Shown in pieces: positions 8,296 through 18,272 of a stretch of 64,000 nt of DNA. Both the position numbers and the translations under genes were made by a program. The stretch's first letter is position 1. The number at the start of each line of letters is the position of its first letter. The stretch lies in the NCBI GenBank assembly GCA_027493615.1, contig JAOSKK010000038.1:1-64000 (forward strand), written 5' to 3'. Source of the DNA: Verrucomicrobiota bacterium. GTDB taxonomy: Bacteria; Verrucomicrobiota; Verrucomicrobiia; Limisphaerales; J093. The notes under the pieces are model-generated. The model was not told the origin of the DNA and searched no databases. It worked only from the letters and a program-made list of their open reading frames with translations.

Positions 8296-9540
8296 ATGAA
8301 GACAAGCAAACTGTTGGGGCTGGCCGCGGCGCTCACGGCGCTGGCACCGCACTTCCCAATCGCCGCGCAGGCACTCGATCCGTGGGAGACTGTGGACGAC
8401 TACCAGGCGATTGCCGGCCAGGGCGCGCGAGGCGCACACGTTGGCACCGACGCCACCGGGACAGCCATCTTCACCGTCGGCACCGCCGTGACCGGAACCG
8501 ATGGCACCATGTCCGCTATCATCAACCGAAGTACCGACGGAGGCTCCAACTGGGAAGTCGTGGATCAGTACTCGCTCGGGGCTGGGGCGGCTGCCGCTTA
8601 CGGCGCGTTCGCCGCCGATGCCGGCAACGGAATCCTCTACGCCGGCGGAGGGATCAGCGATGGGACCGCGGGCCATTGGATCGTCCGCCAGAGCCATGAC
8701 GGCGGCAGTGCCTGGACCACGAGTGACAACTTCCAATATGTACCGGGCAAGGCTTCGGCCTGCACCGATCTCGCGGCTGACGGTCAAGGGCACTGTCTAT
8801 GCCGTGGGCCGGGTAACGAAAGCCAACGGCGCGACCGGCGGTTGGGCGGTGCGCAAGAGCGAAAGCGGCGGCGGCTGGGCGACTGTGGACATTCAAGACG
8901 GCACCACTTCCGGCGCGGCGAGCTATCTCGGGGCCATGGCGGCCGCGACGCATCCGAATGGGAGCGTGTTCGTCGTCGGCGCGCTGCTTCAGAAAGGTGA
9001 GCAGTTTGGACTTGCGACGCAGCACCAATCTGCGGCGCGACCTGGACCACGGTGGATGCCACCTCGCCCAAGCGAGGGGGCGCACGCGCGGAAGCGATCG
9101 CGGTGGACAGCACGGGCATCATCTATGTCGCGGGTTACGCGAACAGCTTCTGGGTCGTTTTTTTTTTTTGCGGCGGAGCGCCGGCAGGGAGGCGCCCGCC
9201 GGCACCTGGGTGCCAGTAGAGACCGCCATGCGCTATGCTGCTGCGCGAAGGTGTCACAACGGTCCGGCGGTCTGACAATCTGCCCGACGGACGTGTATGT
9301 GGGCCGGCTACGCCTGGAGGCCCGTCCCAACGTCGGGCACTGGCTGGTTCGCAAGGCCGAGGCCAGTGGGACGTCCTTTGTGTTCACCGACGACTACTTG
9401 ATGGTCGCGGGCCTGCCTGCCGCGGCGGATGCGATCACCCATGACGCCGCAGGGAATCTTTTTGCGCCACCGGCTACGCGCGAGACACCGCCGGAACCTT
9501 GCACTGGATGCACGCGCAAACTCGCGGGCGCCGTGAGGAA
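8296..9540 (+). pseudogene. Exported repeat protein (BNR/beta-propeller-like), several frameshifts
   Basis: Starts MKTSKLLGLAAALTALAPHF, a signal peptide with likely cleavage after AQA. Repeats of the form GTAIFTVGTAVTG, SAIINRSTDGGSNWEVVDQY and WIVRQSHDGGSAWTTSDNFQ resemble BNR/sialidase-type propeller blades. The frame shifts near 8790: removing one G of a GGG run restores GTVYAVGRVTKANG. It shifts again near 9020. A run of about a dozen T at 9157-9168 interrupts a third segment (AIAVDSTGIIYVAGYANSFW). Most likely this is one exported protein of about 400 residues in an error-prone sequence. Function is unknown. Confidence 0.6.
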
Positions 9541-9542
9541 TC

Positions 9543-10800
9543 ATGAAAGGGCTCTCCGTTTGCTCCGGTCGTTTCCTGGCGGCGTTGTTGCTGGCGGCGA
9601 TGCTGCGCGCGCCGTGTCAGCGCCGACCTCAAGCCGGTTCTGAGAAGCCAATGGCCGGGCTTCCCGCGCGGGTACGCCAATGCCGTGCGCGTGGTCGGAG
9701 AATCGCGCGTACGTGACCCTCGGAACGCCGGTTTCGAGATACCTGACATCTCCGAGCCGGTGTCGCCCAAACGTCTCGGCGGACACGAAGAGTTGGTGGC
9801 TACGCTTTCGACATCGGCGTCTCAGGCAATCACGTGTTTGTCGCTGCGTCCGGTGCGGTGGGATTCAAGTCCTCGACATCTCGGACCCGGCGAATCCGAG
9901 GCGCGCGGGCGGTTACGAGACCAGTGTCCTTGCGCGCAGTCTGGCGGTTGCGGGCCACTACGTCTATGTGGCGGGCGATCAATCAGGCTACCACGTCATT
10001 GATGTGACGAACCCGGCTGCCCCCCGGCGCGTGGGCGGCTACTCGGGCAGCACGTTCGCGCTGCGGTTGGCTGTTTCCGGAGATCACGTCTTCGTGGCGG
10101 ACGGAGCCATTCAAATTCTCGATGTCTCCGATCCGGCTGCTCCCCGACGCGTCGGCGACGACGGATGGGAGCGGCGATGCCGGAGCCGTGGCCGTCGTGG
10201 GCGATTACGTCCTGGCGAACAATGCCGGATTGAGGTGCTCTCGTTCGCCGGCGCCCTCGAATGTCGTCTTTTGCTGCTGGACAGCGAAGCGGACTGCAGG
10301 TGATTGATTTCAGCGATCAGCCAACCCGCAGTCTTTGGGCGGGTATCCGCTCGAAGGTTGGGCGCGGGACATCACCTTGGCCAGCCGGCACGCTTTTGTG
10401 TGGCAATGGATTGGGGGTTCGAAGAAGCAACTGGACGCACGGGGCTGCCAGGGTTGCGGGGATTTTTGACCTTTCAATCCGTCCAGTCCTGAACCGGCCG
10501 GTTGGGTCGCAAGCAGCACTTCAGCCACCAAGTAACCGTGGTCGGGAGATCGGGCCTACCTCTCCGCCCCACAATCTGCTGGTCTACGAATTGACGGGTC
10601 TGCCGGCATTCACGTCCCGATCGCTCGCGCAAGACAGGCTGACGCTCACCTGGAACGAAGCCGCCCCTGGGCATGAAGCTGCAGAAGACGCCGACGTTGG
10701 CGAGCCCGTACTGGCAGGACGTGCGCGGCTCCGAGAATTCGACCAGCTTTACGCTTCCCGCCACCGAAGCGTCGGCCTTTTCCGGTTGACGAAGCCCTGA
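9543..10800 (+). pseudogene. Exported LVIVD-repeat protein, frameshifted
   Basis: Starts MKGLSVCSGRFLAALLLAAM, a signal peptide. Pieces in three frames give LVIVD-type repeats: FEIPDISEPVSPKRLGG, VLDISDPANPRRAGGYET, YHVIDVTNPAAPRRVGGYSG and IQILDVSDPAAPRRVG, each preceded by a VSGNHVFVAAGA-like strand. The C-terminus in one frame reads TFTLPATEASAFFRLTKP, the FFRL ending common in exported Verrucomicrobial proteins. The order and spacing of the pieces are collinear, so this is one gene broken by indels. LVIVD proteins are extracytoplasmic beta-propellers of unclear function. Confidence 0.62.
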
Positions 10801-11270
10801 CGTGATTATCCGAGCGCGGCGCTACGGGCTCGTTGTCAGCGCGGGGGCGCATCCGCAGTACGGCACAGATTCACGCGCCAGACCTTCTCGACATACCAGT
10901 CAGAGTCTGCCCAACGCCGGGACCCATGACCGCGACCGAATACCAGGCAGGACCTGGTAACGGAGCACCTCAATGGGAAGAACATCGCGTTCCACGAGCG
11001 CCCGGTCGATGGGGCCCACGCTCAGCGGATAGGCCAGCCCGGTCAGGACTAGCCCAAGCCACAGGCCGCGCCAAGTCTTACTCGGGCCTCGACTTTCTGG
11101 ACTACTGCTCGCACCTGCTTCGCCCATTCTGGCATGGCGGATAGACGCCAGCATCGCCCTTCAGCGACACAGGGAGGGGAGCGGGGTGGGGCCAGGGCTG
11201 CTAAGCTGTTCGTGGACTTCCGAAACACAGCTCGCCCCGCTAGGCGTTCACGTTCTTGCCCGCGCCGCCT
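10801..11270. other. No gene recognised
   Basis: About 470 bases with only short arginine-rich frames in all phases. No signal peptide, family motif, attC box or hairpin of note was seen. Confidence 0.5.
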
Positions 11271-11515
11271 GTAGCCGCCGCCGTGAGGGCGAATTCCCCC
11301 CACGTTTGGCTAACTCCGGAGTCCGCCTCGTTGCCTCGGCGGCTACGCCAGTCAGTGACCGCCCACGTGGGTAGCCCGCCGACGTCGTTAGCCGCGGACG
11401 TAAGGAAGGCAGGGAAAATCCCTCCCCCCGGTGGCTTCTTCAATGGCCCCCGCTCTTTTGAAGAGGATCGGGCGCTGCGTCGCATGTGCTGGCGGACGAT
11501 TCCAAATCGTCCACG
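11271..11515. repeat. Dispersed repeat cluster with terminal hairpin
   Basis: Contains GTAGCCGCCGCCGTGAGG at 11271, an inverted CGGCGGCTAC at 11337-11346, GTAGCCCGCCGACGTC at 11371 and TTAGCCGCGGACGTAAGG at 11388. It then has the CGTCGCATGTGC block and the hairpin GGACGATTCCAAATCGTCC just before the start codon at 11520. It shares block order with 7509-7635. Confidence 0.65.
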
Positions 11516-11519
11516 AACC

Positions 11520-12253
11520 ATGAAACCACAACACATGACTCAGCACCCGAAACACAGCGTCCTTTCACACTCCAGGCCTGGTACCCGCCGGCGTCGCGTT
11601 GTGCCGGCTGCGGTGCTGACCGCACTGGCGGTCGGCCACATCGGCGCCTCCGCGCCAGACCTCATCCAGAACGGCAGCTTCGAAAGGCCGGTCGTGGGGG
11701 CTACGCAATCTATACCACCGGTCAGACCTTCGGCGGCGTCTGGCAGGTCGAGCACGCGGACGGGTACATGGACATCATTGGAAGCTATGGCACCCAGCCG
11801 CCCGGCGTGTTCTACCCCACGCCGGCAGGAGCCCAGTTCTGCTACCTCGCTGATAGCGTGCGATACAGCGTGCTGAGGCAGGACATTGCGACACCGCTGA
11901 CGGCGGGGCTGACTTACGAGCTCAGCTTCCTCCAGTCCACGTTCTACCATGAACTACGGTTACCTTGACGGCCGGGTGACCGTCGAACTGGCTCCCGCCG
12001 GCGGCGCACCTGAACTGACCCGCGTGTTCCCAGCCTCAGCGACTACTCCGACTGGACGGAGCAAAGTCTGCTATTCGCGCCAGCCGTGTCCGGACCGTAC
12101 ACGCTGCGGTTCAGTTCGACTCCGGGCGTGCCCGGCAACATTGACGACGTGCGACTGGTGGAGGCCGCCGTGCCCGAACCCGCAGCCTGCGGGCTGGCCG
12201 CTGGCCTGGGCCTGCTCGGGCTGGCGGGTTGGCGTCGCTGGAGGCGGCCATGA
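11520..12253 (+). pseudogene. PEP-CTERM exported protein, frameshifted
   Basis: The N-terminus has an arginine-rich stretch, a hydrophobic core (VVPAAVLTALAVGHIGASA) and then PDLIQNGSFERPVVG, the usual start of mature carbohydrate-binding-like domains in this group. After frame changes, TTGQTFGGVWQVEHADGYMD, YSVLRQDIATPLTAGLTYEL, VTVELAPAGGAPELTRVF and GPYTLRFSSTPGVPGNIDDV follow in order. The C-terminus is VPEPAACGLAAGLGLLGLAG followed by WRRWRRP. That is a PEP motif, a membrane helix and an arginine cluster: the exosortase sorting signal. No exosortase gene is in the window. The breaks look like single-base indels. Confidence 0.72.
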
Positions 12254-12256
12254 GCT

Positions 12257-12286
12257 AACCCGCATTTCTCACAAGAAATGCGGGTT
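12257..12286 (+). terminator. Hairpin terminator after the PEP-CTERM gene
   Basis: A perfect 13-bp stem (AACCCGCATTTCT / AGAAATGCGGGTT) with loop CACA starts 4 bases after the stop codon. No strong T-run follows. Confidence 0.6.
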
Positions 12287-12357
12287 ACGAGCAAGACCGC
12301 CCCGGCCTACAAACGAAAGCTCAGGTCGACTGCGGCTTTCAAGACGATGCGAGCTGT

Positions 12358-13914
12358 GTGTTCTCCCTGAATCATGGCAGCTCAGAAAGAGCCCGTCCAA
12401 CGTGGCGGTCTTGCCTTAGCCGGGATTTCTCCGTGAGAAATCCCGGCTTGAGCTACCAATGGCGCCACCATGACGAAGCGATCCCCGGCGCGACGGACGC
12501 CATTGCCCGGCACTTGTGTATCGGCTTGTACGACACCGATCCAACCGTCAACGCGGGCGACCCGTTGGCGCGCCGGGCGGAATTCGCCTGGTCGAGCGCT
12601 GAACCCGTGTCGTTCGCCAACTGGGCCGAAGGTGAACCGAACAACCTCAACGGAGCCGGTGAGTTCTGGGGGCACATGTTCGCCCCGACCTGGCAATCGG
12701 AAGGCCAAACCATCGCCACCACCGGCGAGTGGAACGACGTCAGCGACGCCGACGGGTTCGGCGGAGCCGGCCAGAATGCCGTCGTGGAAGTCATCCCCCA
12801 AGTCACGGCGATCAGCCCAAACTCCGCGGTCGCGGAATCGGCTGGTTTCACACTCAGCATTCAGGGAAACGCCTTTTTGCGGGGGGCCGAGATCCTCTGG
12901 AACGGTTCCTCCAGACCCACGACCTGCTTCAACTTCGGTCTGGTGACGGCGCAGATCCCGGCGAGCGATCTCGTCAGCACACCCGATTTGATCGTAGCCC
13001 TGGTCACCCTTCGCAATCCAGGAGGGGGCCTTTCAAGTCCAGTCCCCTTCACTGTCAAGAACGCGAGCGTGGGAAGCGTGGATGGGGATTCCGTGGTGCT
13101 CAGCGCCGCGGTGTACTCGGGCACGCCTCCGGGCGGTCCCGCCATCGGCGCGGGAGGAACCTATTACGACATCCAGGCCTCTGGTGCCGACGCGAGCGAT
13201 TCCATCACCGCCCGCCTCTTCTATCCCTCGACCATTGCCGGCAGCGACGAATCCTCGCTCCGACTTGCCTGGCTCAACGGCACCACTTGGATACCGGTGA
13301 AGAGCAGCGGCGACACGAGTCCGTTGACAGACACGACCGACAATCTGGACGGCACCGTCTCGGGCGGCCGATTCACCGTGACTTTCGACGACACCGGCAC
13401 GCCGAAGATCACTGAGCTGGCCGGAACGGTGTTCGCTCTCGCCGACACGACGCCGGTGATCAATTCGGTCGTTGGCCCGGCAGATCCGTTGGCCGTCGGC
13501 ACGAGCGCCACCGTCACGGTTTCGTTCCAGGCCGTCGGCGCGCGGGACAACCAGCACGTCACGTTTGCCTGGGACGACGGGAGTTCGACGGCCGTGGTTC
13601 CGTCGGTGAACGGCGAGGCCAGCGCGTCGCACGCCTACGCCTCAGCCAGCGTCAATTCGGTGCGCGTGACCGTAACGGACAGCAACGGCGACCAGGCCAC
13701 CTTCGGATTCGTTTCGAAGTACCAGAAGGGCGCGAAGGCCCAATACAAAGGCACGGGCACGGTGAACGGCCTGGGAAACTACGGCTTCCTGCTGACGGCC
13801 ACCGACGGCCAGATCACCGGCGGCGGTGGGAGCGACCGCTCTCCCACAGCGCCATACGGACGCCGGTGGGCTGCGGGCGACGGAGCGGCGCTCACCGTGC
13901 ACGACAATTCGTGA
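12358..13914 (+). CDS. Large surface-protein fragment: Ig-like remnant, C-type-lectin-like, TIG and PKD domains
   Basis: The frame is open for 518 aa. After junk-like residues it reads LSYQWRHHDEAIPGATDA, the end of an Ig-like domain. FANWAEGEPNNLNGAGEFWG and ATTGEWNDVSDADGFGG follow, a C-type-lectin fold signature with WND. Next comes a TIG/IPT domain (VTAISPNSAVAESAGFTLSI) and near the C-terminus a PKD-like domain (VTFAWDDGSSTAVVPSVNGE, SHAYASASVNSVRVTVTDSN). There is no signal peptide, and a hairpin repeat lies within the first 35 codons. The visible gene is therefore the 3' part of a larger exported protein whose 5' end is missing or recombined. The stretch after about 13830 may also be out of frame. 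Confidence 0.6.
   Translation: MFSLNHGSSERARPTWRSCLSRDFSVRNPGLSYQWRHHDEAIPGATDAIARHLCIGLYDTDPTVNAGDPLARRAEFAWSSAEPVSFANWAEGEPNNLNGAGEFWGHMFAPTWQSEGQTIATTGEWNDVSDADGFGGAGQNAVVEVIPQVTAISPNSAVAESAGFTLSIQGNAFLRGAEILWNGSSRPTTCFNFGLVTAQIPASDLVSTPDLIVALVTLRNPGGGLSSPVPFTVKNASVGSVDGDSVVLSAAVYSGTPPGGPAIGAGGTYYDIQASGADASDSITARLFYPSTIAGSDESSLRLAWLNGTTWIPVKSSGDTSPLTDTTDNLDGTVSGGRFTVTFDDTGTPKITELAGTVFALADTTPVINSVVGPADPLAVGTSATVTVSFQAVGARDNQHVTFAWDDGSSTAVVPSVNGEASASHAYASASVNSVRVTVTDSNGDQATFGFVSKYQKGAKAQYKGTGTVNGLGNYGFLLTATDGQITGGGGSDRSPTAPYGRRWAAGDGAALTVHDNS
12417..12449. repeat. Second hairpin related to the terminator
   Basis: AAGCCGGGATTTCTC and GAGAAATCCCGGCTT pair around CGT. The ATTTCTC/GAGAAAT core is shared with the hairpin at 12257, suggesting a small dispersed hairpin family. 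Confidence 0.55.
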
Positions 13915-13965
13915 GCCTCATTGACAGCAGATGCTTTGCTTTTATAGTACGACCGTCATTGTGTC

Positions 13966-16249
13966 GTGAGTACCCCAGCGCGATGCCCCGTTCGTTTCTG
14001 TCTTGTGAGAACCCAGAGCCTTCCCCGCGCCTGCCTGGTCGCAGCGCTCCTCGTGCTCGTGTTCAACCTGGTGCAGGCGGTCGGCGACTGCGTGGTGGCG
14101 CCGGCGGGCTTGGTGGGCTGGTGGGCCGCCAACGGGGACGTCCTGGACACCGTCCGTGGCTGGGCCGGCGCGCTGGCAGGCGATGCCGGCTTTGCCCCGG
14201 GCATGGTGGGACAGGCGTTCCGCCTCGACGGCATGGGGACGGTGTGCTGGTGGGTGGCAGCCTGTGGCTTCAACGCCAGGACTTCACTGTCGAGGCCTGG
14301 GTGCAACGCGCCGACGCCTCGCAGATCACCCGCGACCCCGGAGCGGGAGGTACCTTCGACGGCGTGATCTTTGGCTACGGTCAGGGGGATGCGCGTTCGG
14401 ACTCCGCCAGGCCGGCGGCGGTTGTCATCCGGTGCTCACCAAGGTGGACGCCAGCTCGGTCGCCGCGGACGATCTCGAGATCACCGACCTCGAGTTCCAT
14501 CACGTGGCGGTCGCCAAGTCCGGTGGCACCGTCACCTTCTACCTCGATGGCCGGGCGGGAACACCGCGAGCCTACGATCCTGGTTTCACCTTCGCCACCG
14601 GCCCCGCCATCGGGATGCGCAGCGACACCGTGGGCAACGGCTTCTATGGGGCGGTGGACGAACTCGGTGTCTTCGACCGCGCCTTGTCCGCCGCGGAAGT
14701 TCGCTCCCTCTTTGAAGCCGGGAGCGCGGGCCGCTGTCTGCCTCCGCGTCCGTTGGCGCCGGGGGTTGTCTATGGGCGGCGGGCCGGGACCACGGGGAGC
14801 GTCTGGTGGTTTGACCCCGCAACGGGCGAAGAACGGCGGTTGGCTGATGGTGTACGCCCCCGGGTGTCGCCCGAGGGACGTTGGCTGTTGTTCCTGCGGG
14901 ACAAGGATCCGTTTGCGAACCGGGGAAACCTGTATGTCCGGGACCTGCAATTTGGCGCCGAACGGCGGGTGTTCACCGAGGGCGATTACCTGGCCGGCGC
15001 CGGCTTCTCCGCCGATGGCACCCAGATTGTCTTCGATCACTCCTGCGGCATCTACCGCATGAATCGCGATGGCAGCGGGGTCGCTCTGGCCATGCCTTCC
15101 AGTTGCTTCGACGACGGGCCGAGCGTGGACCCGGTGACCGGTCGGATTGCCTTCCACAACGTCTCGGCCGGACAGCTCGGTGTGGCCAACGCGGATGGGT
15201 CGGACAAGCGTTACCTGCCCGCGTCGCCGCTCGACGAGGCCTGGCCGGTCTGGTCGCCGGACGGAGAATGGATTGCGGCCGTGGCGGGCGAGTTCTATCC
15301 GACCCAACAAGGCGCGGGGAACCTGATCAAGGTTCGGCCGGACGGCACCGGGTTCCTGTGGCTCACGACCGTTACGAACGCCAACGAAGGTTTCTACAAT
15401 GGCGCGGCGTGGATGCCTGACGGCCAAAGCCTCCTCGCTGCGGGCACGGTCAACGGGACCAACGGTGTGTACGTCATTGCCGCCGATGGCTCCGGAATCC
15501 GGTCGCGCCTGAACACACCGGCCGGCGATCCGCTGGACTGGGTCGGCGCGGTGATCGTCGCCCCGGACACCACGCCCCCGGTGCTGCATCTCCCGGACCG
15601 GCTTGTGACGGGGTGTGGGACGGAAGCTGGGACGGTCGTGCGGTTCGAGGTCACCGCCACGGATGATCGCGCCGGCCCGGTCCGGATCACCTGTGAACCG
15701 CCGTCAGGTTCCGTGCTGCCGCCCGGAACGATCTGGGTGGCCTGCACGGCCACCGACGCCGCGGGCAATGTGGCTCACGGCGAATTCCCCGTGACGGTTT
15801 TGGATTCAACCACCGCGCCGCTCCCCACGTTGACATCCATCCTCCCCACCGAATCCCGAGCGACCGCGAGACGTGGGTCAGGGTGCAAGGGACCGACCTG
15901 CTCGCGGTGGACGAATTGTGGGTTGGTGGACTGCCTTTCAGCGACTTGGTCCACGTCCATTCGTCGGAGATTCAAGCCCGGACCCCGCCCCTCCCGACAG
16001 GGCCGCACGACCTCGAACTCCGGCGGTGTGGTCGGACCGTCGCCACCTTGCTGGCGGCCGTTGAGGTCGGGACGGTCCCCACCATTGAGTCGGTCGAGGG
16101 CGGTCAGTTATATGCGAGCGGCGGGACGGTCATCGTGCATGGGGCCAACCTGCGAGCGGACACGCAGGTCCGGGTCGGCTTCCCAGCGGCGGACGGCAAC
16201 CAGAACCTCCTTCGTAACATCCGTGTGGCCGCCGACGGCACAAGCCTGA
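13966..16249 (+). pseudogene. N-terminal part of a giant exported peptidase: LamG, TolB-like propeller and HYR domains (frameshifted)
   Basis: A GTG start at 13966 gives a signal peptide (ACLVAALLVLVFNLVQAV). A LamG/concanavalin-like domain follows (GLVGWWAANGDVLDTVRGWA, DFTVEAWVQRAD, GAVDELGVFDRALSAAEVRS), split near 14240 and 14390. A PD40/TolB-like propeller comes next (GVRPRVSPEGRWLLFLRDKD, VWSPDGEWIAAVAGEF, AAWMPDGQSLLAAGTV). The piece ends with an HYR domain (VTATDDRAGPVRITCEPPSG, VACTATDAAGNVAHG). Past about 15870 the coding continues in another frame as a TIG domain, with no stop-start pair or signal peptide between, so this and the next three entries are probably one gene (13966-19181). 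Confidence 0.68.
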
Positions 16250-16755
16250 CGGGCGAGGTGCCGCCACTGCCGGAAGGGGCGTTGTTCGGCCCGCACGATG
16301 TCGTCGTCAGCGATAACCGGGGCGAGACGGTGCTCCCCTCGGGCGTGCAATACGTTCCGGCGCCTTCGATCACGGACCCGCAGGTCCTGGCGCTGCGCGC
16401 GTTGCGGGCCGCTTCCGCTGAACCCGTCGTAGTCGCGTATCGCGCAGGCGTGCCGGAAGCCTTGAACACGCGCATCCGGGTGAGCGGGGCCACGCCCGCT
16501 GAACGCGGATTGAACTTCCTGCAGACCTACCGCGACCTGTTCGGTCTGTCCGCGCCGGAACGCGATTTCGAGCTCGGCCGGGTGCGCACCGGGCCGCTGA
16601 GCACCGTGGCCCTGCGCCAGCGCCTCGGGGGTTGGCGGTGTTCGCGAGTGAGATCGTGCTGTCGCTTGTCGGCGACGAAGTATTCGGGACCGCTGGCGGG
16701 GTGGTGCCCAACGAACGTCTGGCGGCCCTGGATTTGTCGGCGGCACCGCGACTGA
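15883..16755 (+). pseudogene. TIG and propeptide segment of the M4 peptidase (frameshifted)
   Basis: Continues the upstream gene in a new frame. It contains TIG/IPT-like strands (GTVPTIESVEGGQLYASGGT, VIVHGANLRADTQVRVGFPA) and then the FTP propeptide region typical of thermolysin-family zymogens (AERGLNFLQTYRDLFGLSAP). The frame breaks in the run CTCGGGGGTTGG at about 16625; dropping one G joins it to LAVFASEIVLSLVGDEVFGT of the next piece. Confidence 0.65.
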
Positions 16756-18272
16756 CCGCCGGGCAGGCCGAGGCGGCGGCGCTCGCGGCGCTCCAGCAAT
16801 CCGTGACCACGCTGCGGAAGCCGACGCGGCTGGAGGTCTTCGATCCCCAACTCCTGGACCTGGCCGGGCCACCGGTGCGGGTGTGGCGGGTTCAGTACGT
16901 GGCGGCGCGGGCCGAGGTGTTCGTGGATGCGGACACGGGCGCCGTGGTGTTCGAACTGCCGCTGACGATGTCCGACAGCGGGTTGACCAGCTTTGACCTC
17001 GATCTCCAGGACGCGGAGGAGGAAGCCAGCGCCCAGAACAACGCGTGCTTCAACCTCAGCGACGATGTGACCGTGGGCGACGAGGATTCCTTCAACCACG
17101 ACTACGACCGGGACCCGGATGCGGTGGGCGCGTGGTGGTTCGCACGCGACACTTATCTGTTCTTCCACGACAGCTTCGGCTGGCATTCCTGGGACGAGGA
17201 CGGCGGTCAGATCGAAATATTCATTCACGCAACCGTGCCCAATGGTCCGAACGCCCAATGGAACTCCGGCTGCGAGCTCATCCAGTTCAGCACCGGCATG
17301 ATGGACTTCGAGGTGCTCACCCACGAGTTCACCCATGCCATCATCAGCAGCGATGAGGGCAGCCAGCTCATCTACCTCAATCAGTCCGGCGCGTTGAACG
17401 AAAGCTTCGCCGACGTGATGGCCGTGGTGGCCGACCGGCAGAAGGGCGACCTGAACTGGACCATCGGCGAGCAAGTGACGAGCGGCGCAGGCGCACTGCG
17501 GGACCTGCAGTCCCCGCCGACCTACGCGCAGCCCGACAAGATGTCCGGCTACGTGCTCACCACCTCTGATTCCGGCGGGGTCCACAGCAACAGCGGTATT
17601 CCCAACAAGGCCGCCTACCTGATGGCGGAGGGCGGCGTCTTCAACAACGTCGCCGTGGCCGGGATGGGTCTGGCCAAGATGCGCGATTTGCTCTTCCACG
17701 CGTTGGTCCACCTCCCCAGGAACGCGACGTTCCAGGTCGCCCGCGATTTCGAGGTCACCACCGCGCGAGCGTGGGCCGCCAGCGGCGATCACGGCTTCAC
17801 GTACACCGACGTCTGCACGGTCCGCAACGCCTGGTTCGCGGTCGGCGTCGGCTTCGGGGACAACGAATGCGACGGCGTCGAGGACACGCTCGACACGGAT
17901 GGCGACGGCATCGTCAACAGTCGCGACAATTGCCCGCTGGTACCCAATCCCGACCAGGCCGACGCGGATGGCGATGGCCGCGGTGACGTCTGCGACAACT
18001 GCCCGCGGGTCTTCAACCCCCGCCAGGAGGATCTCGATGGCGACGGGCAGGGCGACGTCTGCGACCGGGACCGCGACGGCGATGGTTGTTACAACACCCT
18101 GGCCGACGCCCGCGGCGCAGCCGCAACGCTCCCGGACCAGCATCCGGACGATCCCACCGAAAGGATCGGCTCCTACTTCGGTCCGTGCTGCAACCCGCGC
18201 AGCGGCGACGTCCTGGCCCAGCCCCGCGGACCCGGATCACGATGGCCTGTTGAACTGCGCCGACCTCGATGA
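16632..18272 (+). CDS. Thermolysin-like (M4) metallopeptidase with thrombospondin type-3 repeats
   Basis: Secreted zinc endopeptidase. The zinc motif is HEFTHA in VLTHEFTHAIISS, and the third ligand and helix are in GALNESFADVMAVV. SGGVHSNSGIPNKAAYLMAE is the conserved active-site histidine region of M4 enzymes. A PepSY-like propeptide precedes it (VWRVQYVAARAEVFVDADTG). After the catalytic domain come calcium-binding TSP3 repeats (DTDGDGIVNSRDNCPLVPNP, DADGDGRGDVCDNCPRVFNP, DLDGDGQGDVCDRDRDGDG). All catalytic residues are visible. The piece ends by frameshift at about 18230; the acidic repeats go on in the next frame. The wide adhesive domain set suggests a surface-bound or secreted scavenging protease. 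Confidence 0.85.
   Translation: MAVFASEIVLSLVGDEVFGTAGGVVPNERLAALDLSAAPRLTAGQAEAAALAALQQSVTTLRKPTRLEVFDPQLLDLAGPPVRVWRVQYVAARAEVFVDADTGAVVFELPLTMSDSGLTSFDLDLQDAEEEASAQNNACFNLSDDVTVGDEDSFNHDYDRDPDAVGAWWFARDTYLFFHDSFGWHSWDEDGGQIEIFIHATVPNGPNAQWNSGCELIQFSTGMMDFEVLTHEFTHAIISSDEGSQLIYLNQSGALNESFADVMAVVADRQKGDLNWTIGEQVTSGAGALRDLQSPPTYAQPDKMSGYVLTTSDSGGVHSNSGIPNKAAYLMAEGGVFNNVAVAGMGLAKMRDLLFHALVHLPRNATFQVARDFEVTTARAWAASGDHGFTYTDVCTVRNAWFAVGVGFGDNECDGVEDTLDTDGDGIVNSRDNCPLVPNPDQADADGDGRGDVCDNCPRVFNPRQEDLDGDGQGDVCDRDRDGDGCYNTLADARGAAATLPDQHPDDPTERIGSYFGPCCNPRSGDVLAQPRGPGSRWPVELRRPR

Noticed and set aside
8501..9643. 380-codon frame as an independent gene
   Set aside because: It only continues the BNR-like protein after a one-base shift and has no start region or signal peptide.
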